NCBI GenBank assembly: GCA_037951105.1
Contig: JBAMJV010008513.1
Span: 67,001-131,000, forward strand
Length of the DNA: 64,000 nucleotides
Source of the DNA: Echinarachnius parma
Lineage: Eukaryota > Echinodermata > Echinoidea > Clypeasteroida > Echinarachniidae
Direction: 5' to 3'
Below are positions 20,506 through 33,600 of the stretch, in pieces; positions within the stretch are counted from its first letter, which is position 1; each line of letters starts with the position of its first letter. The notes beneath the pieces were generated by a model that was not told the origin of the DNA, searched no databases, and saw only the letters and a program-made list of their open reading frames with translations. The translations under genes were made by a program, and so were the position numbers.

Positions 20506-21337
20506 TTGTGTAATGGTTTTTAGCAGTTAGAATTAATAACATATAATTGTAAAGCGATTTCCAAAAAATTATGAAAATGAAATTATTATCATTTTTGAAT
20601 GAGGAAAATGCGTGAAAAATCAGGGGTAACGCAACAATAAAATTGTTCCCATTTCAGAGTTGTGCACGCGTTAAGTAAACACGCGCAATATTTCTGTTTC
20701 ATAAGCCAATGACATTAGGTCATTTTAATTCCGAATATAACTACTTTGGGCTATTTAAACAAAATGTACACCAACAGATTCGGAATCTACGGAATTTTCC
20801 TTTTCGATTAAGCCTGGTGTCAAAACCAGGCAAAAACCGGAACTTTCTGAATTTGGGGGAGGGATGTACACCCCAACGCCCCCACCCCACCCCCATCCCC
20901 GATCCGGGCCTACGAGCGTACCACGACTTTGGTACCGAATATGGTCGTTTTCAAACTCCACCCCCGACGCATTTGTGGGTGAAGAGAATCCATATCATCG
21001 ATGATGTCCAGCGATAGATGTGTTATTATAATCATTGCCGAGTGGATCTCGTTAATAAATATGGTTTGTCGCCATCTCGCGGGTCAGAGCGGAAAGGGAG
21101 AATATACATTTCCCCATCGATTGGTGATTTCCCTAGCCTTTAACCAGGCTTCGTGTCTCAAGCAAGCAATGGCTGTGCTGCATGCAGGATCAGGAACGAC
21201 TGAACGCCTGATGGAGGCTATCCTGCAGTGGTGAATTCACGTGCGATCCCCTCGCCTTTACGCATCTAGTGGCTCATGAATATGCATAAGCTTGATTCAA
21301 TGAATCATGCATAGTTTTGTGATATTTACTGCACTGA
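20506..21337. other. Intergenic DNA, nothing recognised
   Basis: No exon, RNA gene or bounded element was recognised. CCCCACCCCACCCCCATCCCC at 20,881-20,899 is a simple C-rich patch. Confidence 0.5.
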
Positions 21338-21515
21338 TCATACGTCTTTCTGTCTCTCCCATTTAAATACAGTACATGTGCAGTCACACGTCTCTATGCC
21401 TCTCCCATTTAAATATGAACTACGTGTACGTCCGCACGTAAGCTGTGTGTGTATATTATGCAGTTTGTTTCTGTGTGTGTCCTCGGGACGTGTGTGTGTG
21501 TGTGTGTGTGTGTGT
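21338..21515. repeat. Short tandem duplication plus (GT)n microsatellite
   Basis: TCTCCCATTTAAATA recurs at about 21,355 and 21,402 with related flanks. A GT run follows at about 21,490-21,514. Confidence 0.8.
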
Positions 21516-21824
21516 TGCATTGCATCGGACCTTTGTATCGCTTCAGCGTGTAGCGTCGCTTCAATATGAGTACGTGATATGATAACCCGGCTTCCTGATT
21601 GGGTTCTACCTGTATGTAGAGGAATTCAATACTTAACAAAAGAAATTCATCGGAGCGCAATCCAGATGAGAAGAGGCTGTCTCGCCAAATGATTGTGCAG
21701 GGTAGTCGCGCCGTCCAGTCGTTCCTGCATAATGCATACTATACCGTGCATTCAACTCAGCTCAGACGAGACATGCCTTGTCAAGAGGCTATGATTTCCC
21801 CCGGTCTAAATTGAACTGCCATTA

Positions 21825-22343
21825 TACAGGGTGGCCCCAAAAAAACGGAACGGGGCACTTCAAAAAATATAATACCACAATGTTTATGTTCATCGGATAG
21901 GGTGTCCTTTCCAATGGCAAACGATACCAAGAACAGTAATTTTGGTCAGGTCGTTTTTGTTTAAGGACGCAGTGAGTGAGACCATGTCAGGTGCCGATTT
22001 ATGTCGATTTCGACCTAGTCAATGCCAGTTTAACCGCACTCCTTGCCCGTAATACCATTCAGCGACCAGGCCCATTCTCTCGGCACACGACTGAGTGCGC
22101 GATGCTCAACGATATGAACGGCGGTTTGTGCAATTCATCAAGCGCTGGCTCAATACAAATTGACAAAAAAGAGAACCTGACATGGTGTCACTCACAGGGC
22201 CCTAAAACAAAAACTACACAACCAAATTGACTGTTCTTGGTATCGTTGTTCATTTGAAAATACACTCTATCTGATGGACATAATACATGTGCTACTTTAT
22301 TTTGGGAAGTGCCCCGTTCCGTTTTTTTTTGGGCCACCCTGTA
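21825..22343. mobile_element. Mariner/Tc1-type MITE
   Basis: Ends TACAGGGTGGCCCCAAAAAA and GGGCCACCCTGTA, with inner GAACGGGGCACTTC / GAAGTGCCCCGTTC pairing, are flanked by a TA duplication. Inner arms also match (GATACCAAGAACAGT / ACTGTTCTTGGTATC). No transposase frame remains. Confidence 0.88.
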
Positions 22344-22394
22344 TAATAAAGGAGCTTTCGTATTACTTTTTTTTCAGTGGGGTAGCGTAGTCGG

Positions 22395-22660
22395 CCGGAT
22401 TGATTTAGTGAAGGGGGGGGGGGGGGGCGGGGCAAGGGGGCTATTAATAAGGGGGGGGGGGTATTCGTGTACATTGGTATTACTGGTTTTACATGAAAAT
22501 GATCTGACTTGCTTCAGGAGCCGTCACAAATCACAAACGGAGTCCGCCCGACCTCTCTGCGAGCTCAAAAGGGCATTTTCGCCAGGACGACGGCCGGTGT
22601 CTGATTTAGTGAAGGGGAGGGGGGGGGGGGGGGGGGGCAAGGGGACTATTAGGAGCACAC
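22395..22660. repeat. Poly-G-rich tandem duplication flanking the copied segment
   Basis: GATTTAGTGAAGGGG, a long G run, GCAAGGGG and CTATTA occur at about 22,402-22,446 and again at about 22,603-22,650. They bracket the 158-bp segment copied from 18.94 kb. The arrangement suggests insertion of that segment with duplication of its target. Confidence 0.75.
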
Positions 22661-22739
22661 CTTTATCATGTAATTTAAAAACAGATTTCCCCCTTATCTT
22701 TTAAATTATATATTATTGCCAAATTAGCAGTGTTGTAGT

Positions 22740-23515
22740 CGAGTCACCATGGTCCGAGGCCGAGTCCGAGTCCGAGTCACCATGGTCGAGGCCGAGGACG
22801 AGTCCGAGTCCGAGTCACCATGGTCGAGGCCGAGGACGAGTCCGAGTCACGGCATTACGAGGCCAAGGCCGAGGCCGAGGTCTGGCAAAGTCGGCCTCGA
22901 GGCCGGCCTCAAGACCTCCAAGACTGAGAATTTCATGAAAATGCAAAAGTATTTTCGAGATACTTCAGTATTACCAAATAATCGTGATCTAATCGATCAC
23001 ATGCCATTGCGTAACTTACGTTGCCTTGTGCATACACAGCAAAACAAATTAAACAACTTTTTAAACAACCAAAAACGCTTTTTAAGCCGGTCCCTCTAAC
23101 AACGCTGTTTAAAATTTTGAACAACCAAGATCTTCAAATTCTAGGGTGCGCACGCTGTATATCAGAGCGCTGCAGCGCTGTATGTAGGATCTTTGACTGT
23201 ACCGTACTATATTACATCGAGAGATATCGATGGGTACGGTACGTACGTAGGTCGTAGCTGCGCATGAACTTAACTATCAATCGTATGATTTACATTTTTT
23301 TTTTTTAAATGAAATATTATTGGAAAATACTTCAAAATAGTGAATAGATGTTGAATCTTAAATTCACCAGATTCTATGAAATCTTCCGGCCTCGAACCGG
23401 CCTCGAGTCATCGAGGCCGAGGCCGCATGCTACGAGGCCGAGGACGAGTCCGAGTCACGGCATTACGAGGCCAAGGCCGAGGCCGAGGCCTGGCAAAGTC
23501 GGCCTCGAGACTGCA
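22740..23515. repeat. GAGTCC/GAGGCC purine-rich repeats flanking about 450 bp of unique DNA
   Basis: Blocks of CGAGTCCGAGTC and CGAGGCCGAGG at 22,740-22,920 recur at 23,385-23,512 with shared CACGGCATTACGAGGCCAAG. This could be the two ends of one element or a duplication; I cannot decide. Confidence 0.6.
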
Positions 23516-24138
23516 AATTAGCCCCCCCCCCCTTTCCTGTATAGCTATAAGCCTACGCCACCTACTCTTTTCGTGTTAAATGTTCCTCTCATACGGATGT
23601 TAACATATTTTTTAACTAGACGACGGGCCCCCCACCCACCCCCCCCCCCCCCCCGGCGGTGAAACTTCTTATTCAAAGGTGTACTGAACACGTGATTGTT
23701 CTCGAAGTAAAACTTACCCCCTATTGCCAACGTTTCAAGTGAGTCAGCAAATTATACCTCCTTTTCAAAATATAAACGGGTAAAAATTGGCACCCAAATG
23801 ATATAAGCCTTAATTGTTGCACATTTCCAATTACAGAATCTAAGTACCCAAACAAAATAATGTATATCTCATGTATCTTGAGATCCTTCACAACGGGTAC
23901 CAATTTTTATTTATTTCTACGAACATTGTCATGAATTGTCTAATGTTTTTGTCCATTTCCACGAACGTGAAACGTCGTAAACAATTACTAACCTTTAATG
24001 CGTATACATGAATCATTAATTGGTTTGGTAACCGTAACGAATGAGTTTTCATGTTCTTGATATAACATTTATGAAGTCTAAAATACTTGCATTTTTGCTT
24101 TTGTATTCCAAGGTTACAAATGATTTACCATACCGTAG
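23516..24138. other. Intergenic DNA with a poly-C run, nothing else recognised
   Basis: A C-rich run lies near 23,632-23,654. The rest shows no supported feature. Confidence 0.5.
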
Positions 24139-24450
24139 AGGCCTGGTCACACATGACACGACTAGACCCACAAATGCAGTACGCATTGGTTCAAATCTAT
24201 GGCAAGCCATTTTTAACATTTTTTTCCAATTTCTTGATATCAAGAATTCAATTCTTGATAATATCAAATAATTATCAAGAAATGCATTCTTTATATCAAG
24301 AATACTTTTCTGTTCATTTGTAATTCTTGATATCAATAATTCAATTTTTGATATCAAGAAATAGGAATAAATGTTAAAACGGCTTGCCATAGATTCGTAC
24401 CAAAGCGTACTGTATTCGTGGGTCTAGTCGTGTCCTGTGTGACCAGGCCT
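24139..24450. mobile_element. Fold-back MITE with AGGCCTGGTCACAC ends
   Basis: AGGCCTGGTCACAC..GACACGACTAGACCCAC at the left is mirrored by GTGGGTCTAGTCGTGTCCTG, then TGTGACCAGGCCT, at the right. Inner arms have GGCTTGCCATAGATT-type pairing, and the centre is rich in TTCTTGATATCAAGAA palindromes. Confidence 0.85.
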
Positions 24451-24884
24451 TTAAAGTCCAACTTAGGCATGTTAGGATCTTTGAGAAACACCCCCCCCCC
24501 CCCCCCCGGTCACATATAACAGAATAGTGAACGGATGCGGAGAGTAAATTTTTTAATCCGTTCTTATATGCATTTCTTTTCCGTGTTCCTTGTCAGGCGA
24601 TGTAGGCTATTTTGTTCTATCTGGCGGAATATAATGTTTTGTGCATGAACCAATGGAGACGATTTTAAAGGGACAGGTCCTCTTTTACAAAACGTCTGAA
24701 CAGTTTCCAGTTGACGGATGAGGATGAATGTAACACACACACACAATCAGATCAAACAGCCCTGTAATTTGGATTCTACGAATGAAAAAAGAATGCGTCC
24801 CTTTTTATAAACCTATTCTGATTTTTTTCAAAGTAGTCTTCGTGCATTTTTTGAAATTTTTCTAAAAAGTCTAAATATCCTATC

Positions 24885-25130
24885 TAGGGATGCACCAGAT
24901 TGCACAATTTCAAGTCCAAAAATGCAAAAGCTCCCTACCGTGGGAGGGGGACACCCCCTCCCACACCCTCCCCCGGCAATGTATCACTCTCACATCTGGC
25001 TCAAAGTTGTCAACCCAGAGTGTGGTTTGGCATGAACCCCTACACACACAAATTGTGAGCCCCCTTGGGGTTTTGCCCCCCCCCCCCCCCCAATTCCAAA
25101 CTGCTTCCGGCGCGCCTGGTATGCAATTGA
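24885..25130 (+). repeat. Copy of a dispersed C/G-rich repeat family
   Basis: GATGCACCAGATTGCACAAT, CTCCCTACCGTGGGAGGGGG, ACACCCCCTCCCAC and a 14-nt C run recur, inverted, at 37,380-37,720, 37,860-37,950 and 38,220-38,300, and in direct orientation at 40,590-40,700. Confidence 0.75.
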
Positions 25131-25190
25131 CTTTCATGGCGAAGTTCGCCCTTTGCTATCATGGTTATTGGGAACATTCCGACTGTCCAG

Positions 25191-25613
25191 TAAAGCCCTC
25201 TGCAGACAGAGCCGACTCGACCCGATTCGACTGATTTTCATTCGGATCAGCTCAGTTTTCAGTGTCTCGCGACACACATTATGCCAGTCGAGAGACAGTC
25301 GCATGCCAGTTGGGGCCGATTCAACACGATGCATCAGATCTGATCGACCGGGCCCAACTCTAGCTTGATTGAAACCAGTCGGATCGGGTTGGGTCGGCTC
25401 TGTCTGCAGTCGCAGAGCCGACTCGATCGACCCGACCCGACTGGTTTTCAGTCGATGTATCTCATTATACATTGCCTCAGGACTCATTGACCAGTCTGGG
25501 ATCATTCGAGGCCGATTCATTATGTTGAATCGGCTCCGACTGAGCGAAACCGACAAGGTTGACTGAAAACCAGTCGGATCGGGTCGAGTTGGCTCTGTCT
25601 GCTGAGGGCTTAA
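25191..25613. mobile_element. Terminal-inverted-repeat element, possibly Harbinger-like
   Basis: AGCCCTCTGCAGACAGAGCC at the left pairs with GGCTCTGTCTGCTGAGGGCT at the right. Both are flanked by TAA, a 3-bp target typical of PIF/Harbinger. A similar inverted repeat lies in the middle (25,380-25,450). Confidence 0.75.
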
Positions 25614-25689
25614 CGCTGTCGTGGATGGTCATTATACGTGTGTGTTCACACTGACGCTCCTTGATGCTCTCCATATTGGGTGCCACCAA

Positions 25690-26160
25690 CGACATCGTGG
25701 ACTTCAGGCAAACGGTAAAAGTTTGCTTCTTTGATTTTTTTTTTGGTTGGGGGGGGGGGGGGGGGGGGGGGTGGGGACTATCGCCATCTGCTACCGTGGA
25801 AAGTCCGACTGCCTATATATTATAAGCCTATCATCGTAATAATGCTACAGTCGAACTGTCATACTACTACCACCGACCTCGCGGACTTCAAGGAAACGGT
25901 AAAAGTTTGCTTCACGTTCCTTGCGTGCTAACCACGGTCGTAGCGACTTACGCAATACCTAATCATCAGGGGGAATGAATGAAGAGATCATCCCCCCAGT
26001 TGAATGGGTATCAATGACATGTCTGACAACATTTGTTGGGAAGTTTCATCCTCAGTTACCGGGAAAAGTCCGAATGTCTAGTTTAAACCTATAATGGTTG
26101 GTGGAGTCGAACTGTCATATACCGAACTTACGGACTTCAAGGAAAGGGACGAGGAGAGAG
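25690..26160. repeat. Diverged direct repeats with poly-G
   Basis: GGACTTCAGGCAAACGGTAA (25,700), GGACTTCAAGGAAACGGTAA (25,883) and GGACTTCAAGGAAAGGGAC (26,133) begin similar segments. A 23-nt G run is at 25,749-25,771. Confidence 0.65.
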
Positions 26161-26219
26161 TAATTTGCTTCACCACGTTCACGTTGTTTGCGTCATTTGT
26201 TTTGATTAATTAATAACCC

Positions 26220-26375
26220 TACAGCTACCACTACTATTAATACCGCCACCACCACCATTACATCCACCATCACCACTACATCTACCTTTACCACTTCTAC
26301 TGCCACCACCACTACTACTACTACGAACACACCACAACCATTGCAACCACGACTACTGCTACTACTACTACTACA
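26220..26375. repeat. (ACC/ACT)n trinucleotide repeat
   Basis: A run of ACC, ACT, ATC and CAT triplets. The Val- and Ser-rich open frames here are composition artefacts. Confidence 0.85.
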
Positions 26376-26730
26376 CATTACTCGTTTGAAACGGAACACA
26401 GACAAATAATGCTCAGTGACAAGTACAATTCCCAGAATTCCCATTTTTAATTTTTTTTTTGGTATGAGAAATACATCATAATTCAGATAATAAAGAGATA
26501 TCAATATTTACAGCTGACCTTGAGATAACGATTATAGGTTCACATATCACAAATACTGAAATGTTGGCCCCTCATAATCAGCATTGATTATTATCACTTC
26601 AGAAATATGATTATAATTACAATTTAATTAATTATTAAATTAAAATCTTTATTTCAGACACGTCTAAAACATAATGTATACCAGAGGTCCATTTATGAAC
26701 ATTAATTTATTTTACATGGAAAATACAACA

Positions 26731-27273
26731 TTAAAGGGGTAGTTTAGTTTTGGTAAGGCTGAACTTTAGTAGCCAAAACCTGCACAGTAACATTATAAAC
26801 TAATAGTTATAACTCCACCATGCTCGAAAGGTATACAAAATTACAAACGACCAAGTAAAACGCCTGTTATCATTCAAAAAGAGTCATTAAAACACAAGAG
26901 GGCGCTTTTTTAAAAGGCATTGGTTTCAACCATTTTCAACCAAAATTATGCATGTGATGTTTTGTTGATATAATGATTAAATAGCGAGATCATCAACAAC
27001 CATTTAAAAAACGCTTTTGAAAATTTTTGAAAAAGTGCAAGCATTTTTTTATTTTTTTCAAAAAATCATCTAATTATTTGGGCCCCAAATAATTATAAGA
27101 TCAGATATATTTATTGATATTTCATCCGTTTCTGGGTCGATTTTGACCAAATAAAGTTTATTCTGCCATTAAAATTGCATGTTCTCTCAAATTCGACACT
27201 CAGTTTTTCATTACCTCACAAAAAAATTGCGATGTGCAGCGCCCTCTCTACCAAAACTAAACTACCCCTTTAA
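26731..27273 (-). mobile_element. TTAA MITE family 1, inverted copy
   Basis: Ends TTAAAGGGGTAGTTTAGTTT and AACTAAACTACCCCTTTAA. Internal landmarks are the same as the 8.3-kb copy but in reverse order. Confidence 0.88.
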
Positions 27274-27655
27274 TATGCTGAATGTGATTGAAATACATTG
27301 AAATACACGAAAATTACTTGGAACTTCCTCGTTTATCTTCAACCGTGTTGTTTAGCTTATGGTAAGAGTTGAATAAAATAGGGTTAAATTTGTTCAAATG
27401 CCCCTTTAATATGACGATATCTAATATCATTCAGCTCAAAAGCGTTAATTAACGGTCATAAACCTCATAAACGTCCGTTGTAAAAGCTCACGCATATTTT
27501 CGCCTTTTAACCAGGAGAGCAGTGTTCTTTTTCAAAGAAACATTCACACATGTTTTGGGACATATCTTACAATGATTTTGGTACAGGATAGAAGTCTCAA
27601 ATGTCATTTTGGGCATTATTTGACACTTTACAGGTGCTCCTTTAAGTGTAATAAT

Positions 27656-28220
27656 CTAAAAGGAATAGTTGAGTTTAGGTATAGTGGCGCTACACAAAAT
27701 AATTTGTTGTGAGATAATCAAAAACTGAGTGTCAAATTTGAAAGAGCATACAATTTTAATGACAGAATAAAGTTGATTTCATCTAAGTCGGTTCAGAAAT
27801 GGCTAAAATATCGATAAACATAACCATTTGTAATAATTGTGGGGCCCGCGGCCACAATTATTCCATAATTTTAAACCAGCCATTAAAATGTTTTTTTTTA
27901 ATGCTTCCTCTTTTCATAAATTTGCAGAAGAAGATTTTAAGTAGTTGTTGATTATCTCTCTATCTAATCACTATTTCAACAAAACATCACATGCGCAATA
28001 TTTTATTATAAAATGGTTGAAACCAATGAGTTTTTAGAGAGCGCCCTTTTGAGTTTTAACGACTCTTTTTGAATGCTTACAGGCATCCGCTGTTTACTAA
28101 ATCATTTGTATTGTTGTATTCCTTTCCAGCATGCTGAAACTATAACTGTTAGTGCAGGTCAATACAATTTAGTTTGACAAAACTGTACTTTCTAACACCA
28201 AAACTCAACTATCCCTTTAA
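27656..28220 (+). mobile_element. TTAA-type MITE, family 2
   Basis: Ends AAAGGAATAGTTGAGTTTAG and AACTCAACTATCCCTTTAA; the left TTAA has decayed to CTAA. It shares GAGCGCCCTTTTGAGTTTTAA and the GGGGCCCGCGGCCACAATTA palindrome position with family 1. Confidence 0.8.
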
Positions 28221-28289
28221 CTATCATAATGATAACAAATCGACATATTCTAGAATGTACAACAGTGTAACTTTGCAACAAATAGTCAT

Positions 28290-28640
28290 ATAATACGAGT
28301 GGTTTGCGGTTACACCATATATGAGGAGAGGATATGTGAGTCCTGAGCAGGAATGTTGGCATTCTTTCTAGGATAGTCCTAAAAAGGACATCTCCTGACG
28401 ACAGACAGTCAACCTGTTCGAAACTTCGAGCCCCTCCTACCACCCACCCTCTCTTTACAATAACTCGGCGCTGTAGCTCTTATTAGAACTACAATCTCAA
28501 GAAAGAATACCAACAGTCCTTTACAGGACTACCAACAGTCCTTTTTAGGACTATCCTAGAAAGAATACCAACAGTCCTTCTCAGGACTCATCTATCCTCT
28601 CCTCATACATGGTGCAATCGCAAACCACACGTATTATCTA
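28290..28640. mobile_element. Fold-back element with repeated AGTCCT words
   Basis: ATACGAGTGGTTTGCG..CCATATATGAGGAGAGGAT at the left is mirrored by ATCCTCTCCTCATACATGG..CGCAAACCACACGTAT at the right. Extra partial arms carry ACCAACAGTCCTTT. Confidence 0.75.
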
Positions 28641-28674
28641 CACCACCATGGAAGCCGATTCTTACAAGCAACAC

Positions 28675-29232
28675 TTAAAGGGATAGTTGAGTATTGGTCA
28701 AACTTAACTTTAGTAACCAAAACCTGCACCATTACGGTAAAAAGTAATAAATATAATTTCACCATGCTCGAAAAGTATACACAATTACAAACGACTAAGT
28801 AAAACCCCTGTTATCATTCAAAAAGAGCCGTTACAACTCAAGAGGGCGCTATTAAAAACAATCATTGGTTTTAGCCTTTTTTCATACAAACTTGTGCATT
28901 TAATGTTTTTTTTTAAATAATGATTCAATAGAGATATCATCAACGATTTAAAAAAAAACCTATTCTGATTTTTTACAGAGTAGTCTTCGAGCATTTTTTG
29001 AAATTTTCCTAAAAAGTCTAAATATCGCCCGGTGATTGCCGGTGAAAAACTTTTTGAATAAAAATATATTTATGGATATTTCAGCCGTTTCTGAACCGAT
29101 TTTGATCAAATAAAGTTTATTCTGTCATTAAAATTGTATGTTCTTTCGAATTTGACAGTCAGTTTTTCATTATCTCACAAAAAAAATTCGGGGGGCATTT
29201 CGGGAAATACCAATACTCAACACTACCTTTAA
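28675..29232 (-). mobile_element. TTAA-type MITE, family 2, inverted copy
   Basis: Starts TTAAAGGGATAGTTGAGTAT and ends CTCAACACTACCTTTAA. It contains CAAGAGGGCGCTATT and AGTCTAAATATCGCCCGGTG, the latter shared with the 38.8-kb copy. Confidence 0.8.
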
Positions 29233-30498
29233 ATAATCATATATATATCAGTCAGTGAATAAAATAAGGACAAATAATATATTAATAACCATTTGTATAA
29301 AAAGCTGTCTTGTGTTACTACATGTAAATACAACTTAAAATAGAGCAAATCTGGAATTTAAATCAATAAAGTGTTCATATGTTAAAACTAATTTGTGCAA
29401 TTTTGGAGAAAAAAACTGTCCACATACTAATATATACAATATATTATCGTTTAAACGATACCGTACTTGTTTCGTATAGAGATAGAGTGTTGAAGTTTTT
29501 CTTTATCACTTCTATTTGTTTTTTGATATGTAAAGTACATAAAGTACATAATTATCTCGAAGTAGTACAATATCTAAACCAGTTTTTGCCTATAAACCCT
29601 TTATTTTTGGTTCATATTTTGTGAAGATGAACAAACACATTTCACTATGTAGTTGAGATATACATAAACATAGTCAAGATACTACGAACATACATGTATT
29701 CAGTTGGCCCCAATATAATATATAATAGTATGGTACAATATATCACAACATATGTATGGTAATCATTGGACAATGAACAAACATGTATACGAATATACAT
29801 GTATCAAATCACAACAAAAACATGTAATTTTTATTTTGTCCAGTGATAACTGATAAATGAATATATCATGTACACAATAATCAATACAATTACAAGTCTA
29901 CATAATGTAATTTCTGAGAAAATGTTTGGGGCTCAAATTGTATAAATTGAACACATGAATATCGTCACCCTTCACCAATATACAATCATAATATTGATTT
30001 ATAATGATAGTTATATTATATACTTTAGTATATTGATATATCAATTGCAAAATCTGAATAATCAATTCAAAGCAAAAAATGCATCCCTGCATACATTCAT
30101 GCAGATAACCCAGATTACAACATAAATGTTGACCAAACATAATTGGATCTTCTCTACACATTGATATTAACTTTGAGCTAAAGATTCGTTTTTGAGAAAT
30201 TAAGTGGATTGAGATAACAAATTGAAATATGAACAATGTCCCACAAATCTTTCTGGCTGCATTATATCTGATCAGTGAAACGAGTATACATACGTGTCTC
30301 AAGCCTCTACTTAATCATTATATTTATCGAGATACATATTTGTGCCTTACACAAGCAACTACGAATATGTTCACATTAGTGTGGCACAAGGGTGTGTCTG
30401 TATAAAAATGGTCCTTGACAAAATTATATCAAGTTCAGAATAAATAATGAAAAGAATAATTTGCCAGGATATCACTGTCCTTAAGTGGTCGTATAAGC
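29233..30498 (-). other. Region 3' of the receptor stop codon, probable 3' UTR and downstream DNA
   Basis: AT-rich and free of recognised elements. Several AATAAA words on the minus strand (for example near 29,831 and 29,600) could serve as polyadenylation signals, but none can be chosen from sequence alone. Confidence 0.35.
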
Positions 30499-30627
30499 CT
30501 AGAAATATTCAGAGCGTTCATTGCGTGCACCGTTTCTTGCTTGGTGTTGGCGGCCATTCGGCGGGTAGGACCCCTTGTCTGTGAGGTATATGATGTTGGG
30601 ATTCGTGGCTGCCAGACCATAGCTCAC
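30499..30627 (-). CDS. Receptor last coding exon: cytoplasmic C terminus
   Basis: Acceptor ACCTAG, then [20 protein letters not shown], then [20 protein letters not shown] and YF before TAG. It is polar and basic, with several Tyr residues. The exon assignment rests on the in-frame junction and the absence of another exon between; the long 3.5-kb intron lowers certainty. Confidence 0.65.
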   Translation of the reverse strand: MSYGLAATNPNIIYLTDKGSYPPNGRQHQARNGARNERSEYF

Positions 30628-33600
30628 CTAGGTAAATATATAGAAAGGGAAGAATCAACAATTGCAATAATGTTATACTAGACACTCGGCCCATTGATTA
30701 TGAGAACCCGACCGGCCTTGTAATACCTTAACATTAGAAGTGCCCCGGTGGTCTGTTGAGCCACCAACAAATTAAGAAGGACAGATTTTTGTGGCTCGAT
30801 TAGCAACCAACATTTGTACATGCATTTGTAATTTGCAGGTATACTGTGGTGCAAACAAACGTACAAATTGACACTTATTTATTATTTTTCATTGAAAACA
30901 TTTGCATCAAACATTTTGGTTATTTAAAGATAATTGTTTTGCGAATGTTGTCTTCTTTTTTTTTTGGGGGGGGGGGGGGGTGGGGGTGGGGGTGGGGGTG
31001 GTGGAGCATTATCAACTGTTTATCAATGTAAGAAATTAACTTGTTTGCCTTGTGCCAAACACAAGATTGTAAACATTAGTGTCCCCAAACATGAATTTGG
31101 GTGGTCTCTATACACAGGTTTGATTGTAAACGTATTGCCACCTGTTCACACAATATCATCAGCAGTGCCTCGGTTAGACCATAGGTGTCCCCAGGGAAAC
31201 CACCCCTCCCCCCTTTGACCAAAGAATGACTGTTTTTTGTTTTACTTTTTTGCATGTCGGTAAATTGTCACAATAATTAGCATTGGGAGGGGGCATTAAG
31301 AGGGGGAGGGGCTAGTCAGACGCTGTGCTTCACTAGAATGGGAAATTGATCATTATAAGTTTTTTGTCATCATTTTTATCAAATTAATATAATGATCATT
31401 TATATAGTATTTCGGGCTATATACATTACATATTCAATACCATAATAAACCATGCACTCTATGTTTGGCTACTTGACTGTATATAGGAAAGGTTGATCAG
31501 GTTAACACTTACTGAGGACTCAATTGTGATTCTCTCTATTTCACTGACATGAACATTTGAACACTATTCTCTACAAATGTACATCTGCATGTTTACCTAG
31601 CTGTTTAGCAAAATAAATGTTTCAGAATGCCAGGGATTTAGTTTGCATGCATCATGCTCTGCACAGATTACGACGCTCTAATCAACGCCAATCTCTGAAG
31701 CCTATTTTCTTCCTTATTTTTCAATTGCTGAAGCAATATCCCACATCTTGCATGGCGCTCATTTTCAGAGGGTATACTTTAGCCAGATATGATAAATTAA
31801 ATACAAGGTAATTAATTACCTCTACTTTAAAGTCCAAGATCTTCGACTATATGGGTAATTTTTTGACAAATGGTCCCATATGATTAACAAGGTGCTAGAG
31901 GTACCTGAAACTCCAAGTCAATTTGGCTTTTAATGAATTTGACTGATTAATATGACGGGGTCATTTAAACATATAGGAGACTATAAAGGCCTGCATCACT
32001 ACGTGATGCATACTTCAAGAATGTACCCATCAGGTAAGTCCCCATACAGTGCATACAGCAAAGCGCACGAACTTAAAGGCAAATATGCGTGGGTTTAAAT
32101 GGGTAGTCAGCAAATTCCAACTCGCACTCCACCGTAAACTCACGATATGTGTTGGATCGATCGAAGAGCGGTGCTTCGAAATATCTGAACACGGGCCTTC
32201 TTATGAAATTGCATGCAGCACACAGCTGTATCTATTATATACCGAGCGAATTGATCGAGCTGTCACCTGAGGCAATACAGAGTGAGTCAGAAAAAATGTC
32301 CCATCTTTTAAAAGTTGTCTTGTTTGAAGTATGAACATTTAATTATAGGTTTTATGATATGTCTTGGTAAAGTTATCCTCCCAGCATATTCCGGTACCCT
32401 TTTCATTTAAATCTCTGCACGCATGACTGAACAAAAGACAATCTTGAAAAGACTGCAAAATCTCACTTGCGCCAAGTGGTTGGTTGAGTGAAAAGACAGT
32501 ATTTTGAACAAAGACAGTCAGACAGACAGAAACACACACACACACCCCCCCCCCCCCCACACACACACACACATACACACACATACACGCACAGTAAACA
32601 TTGTTTCATAATGCAGTGTTAACATTTTCCCTTTTCTGACTAAGCATTGATTTTTAACAAGATTGCTGAACATTTAAGCCCCATTTAAGCGGCAATTCCC
32701 TGACAATCTTCCCCTTAACACATTCACCACAACCACCACCCTCATCATCATCATCAAGTGCACATAAATCCAATGTGCTATCTCAATACGTTGGTACAAT
32801 AACACTAAAAATTAATCTCGTTTATGTCTTTTGTTGGTTAACAATGGCAATTTACAATGGATATCTGTGCTTTTGTTTTTCTTGTCACCAAAGGGCTTGC
32901 CTGATTTGGCAGCAGTTAATTATTTTGTGCCCTGTTTGAGTAGGACTGGAAGTACTGGTTCGTCCTCAGTTCACTCCGCAACCTAGATCATTTTAGTCAC
33001 TAAGTATGCAAGAACTTATAGTGTAACATAAGTTTTGCAAGGGTTATGCCGCCGTTATCCCAATGTTCGGTGTCCCAGCAGTAAAAGTTATAAATTCGTT
33101 CACAATTTGTTTTATTCCTCACCCAGCCAATTGGCGCAATTGTGATTTTGCAGTCTTCTAAAGATTGTCTGATGTTCAGTCATGCGTGCAGAGATTCAAA
33201 TGAAAAGGGTACCGATATATGCTGGGAGGATAACTCTACCAAGACATATTATAAAACCCATGTTTAAATGTTCATACTTCAAACAAGACAACTTTTAAAA
33301 GATGGGACATTTTTTCTGACTTACTCTGTACATCGCTGACCATCGCTGATAAGATCAAACAGCGGCACTGTGAAGTCGGTGCGGTTGAGCGTGTTACGTT
33401 ATATTTTCGCTCGTAAACATCTCTGATGGATCTCCATTCGACCATGATTCGACTAGTACAAACATTCCGAACGAGAATATTTTTGATGCACTTTCGACTC
33501 GGGCCTTCGTGAAGTGGGACAGTTTGCGATCGCTACTTATCACTGAGCCAATGTGGATTACGTACCGTGCGTAAAAGTGCGCAATATGGATCCACGCGTC

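Noticed and set aside
26193..26504. Val/Ser-rich open frame
   Set aside because: Translation of an ACC/ACT simple repeat.
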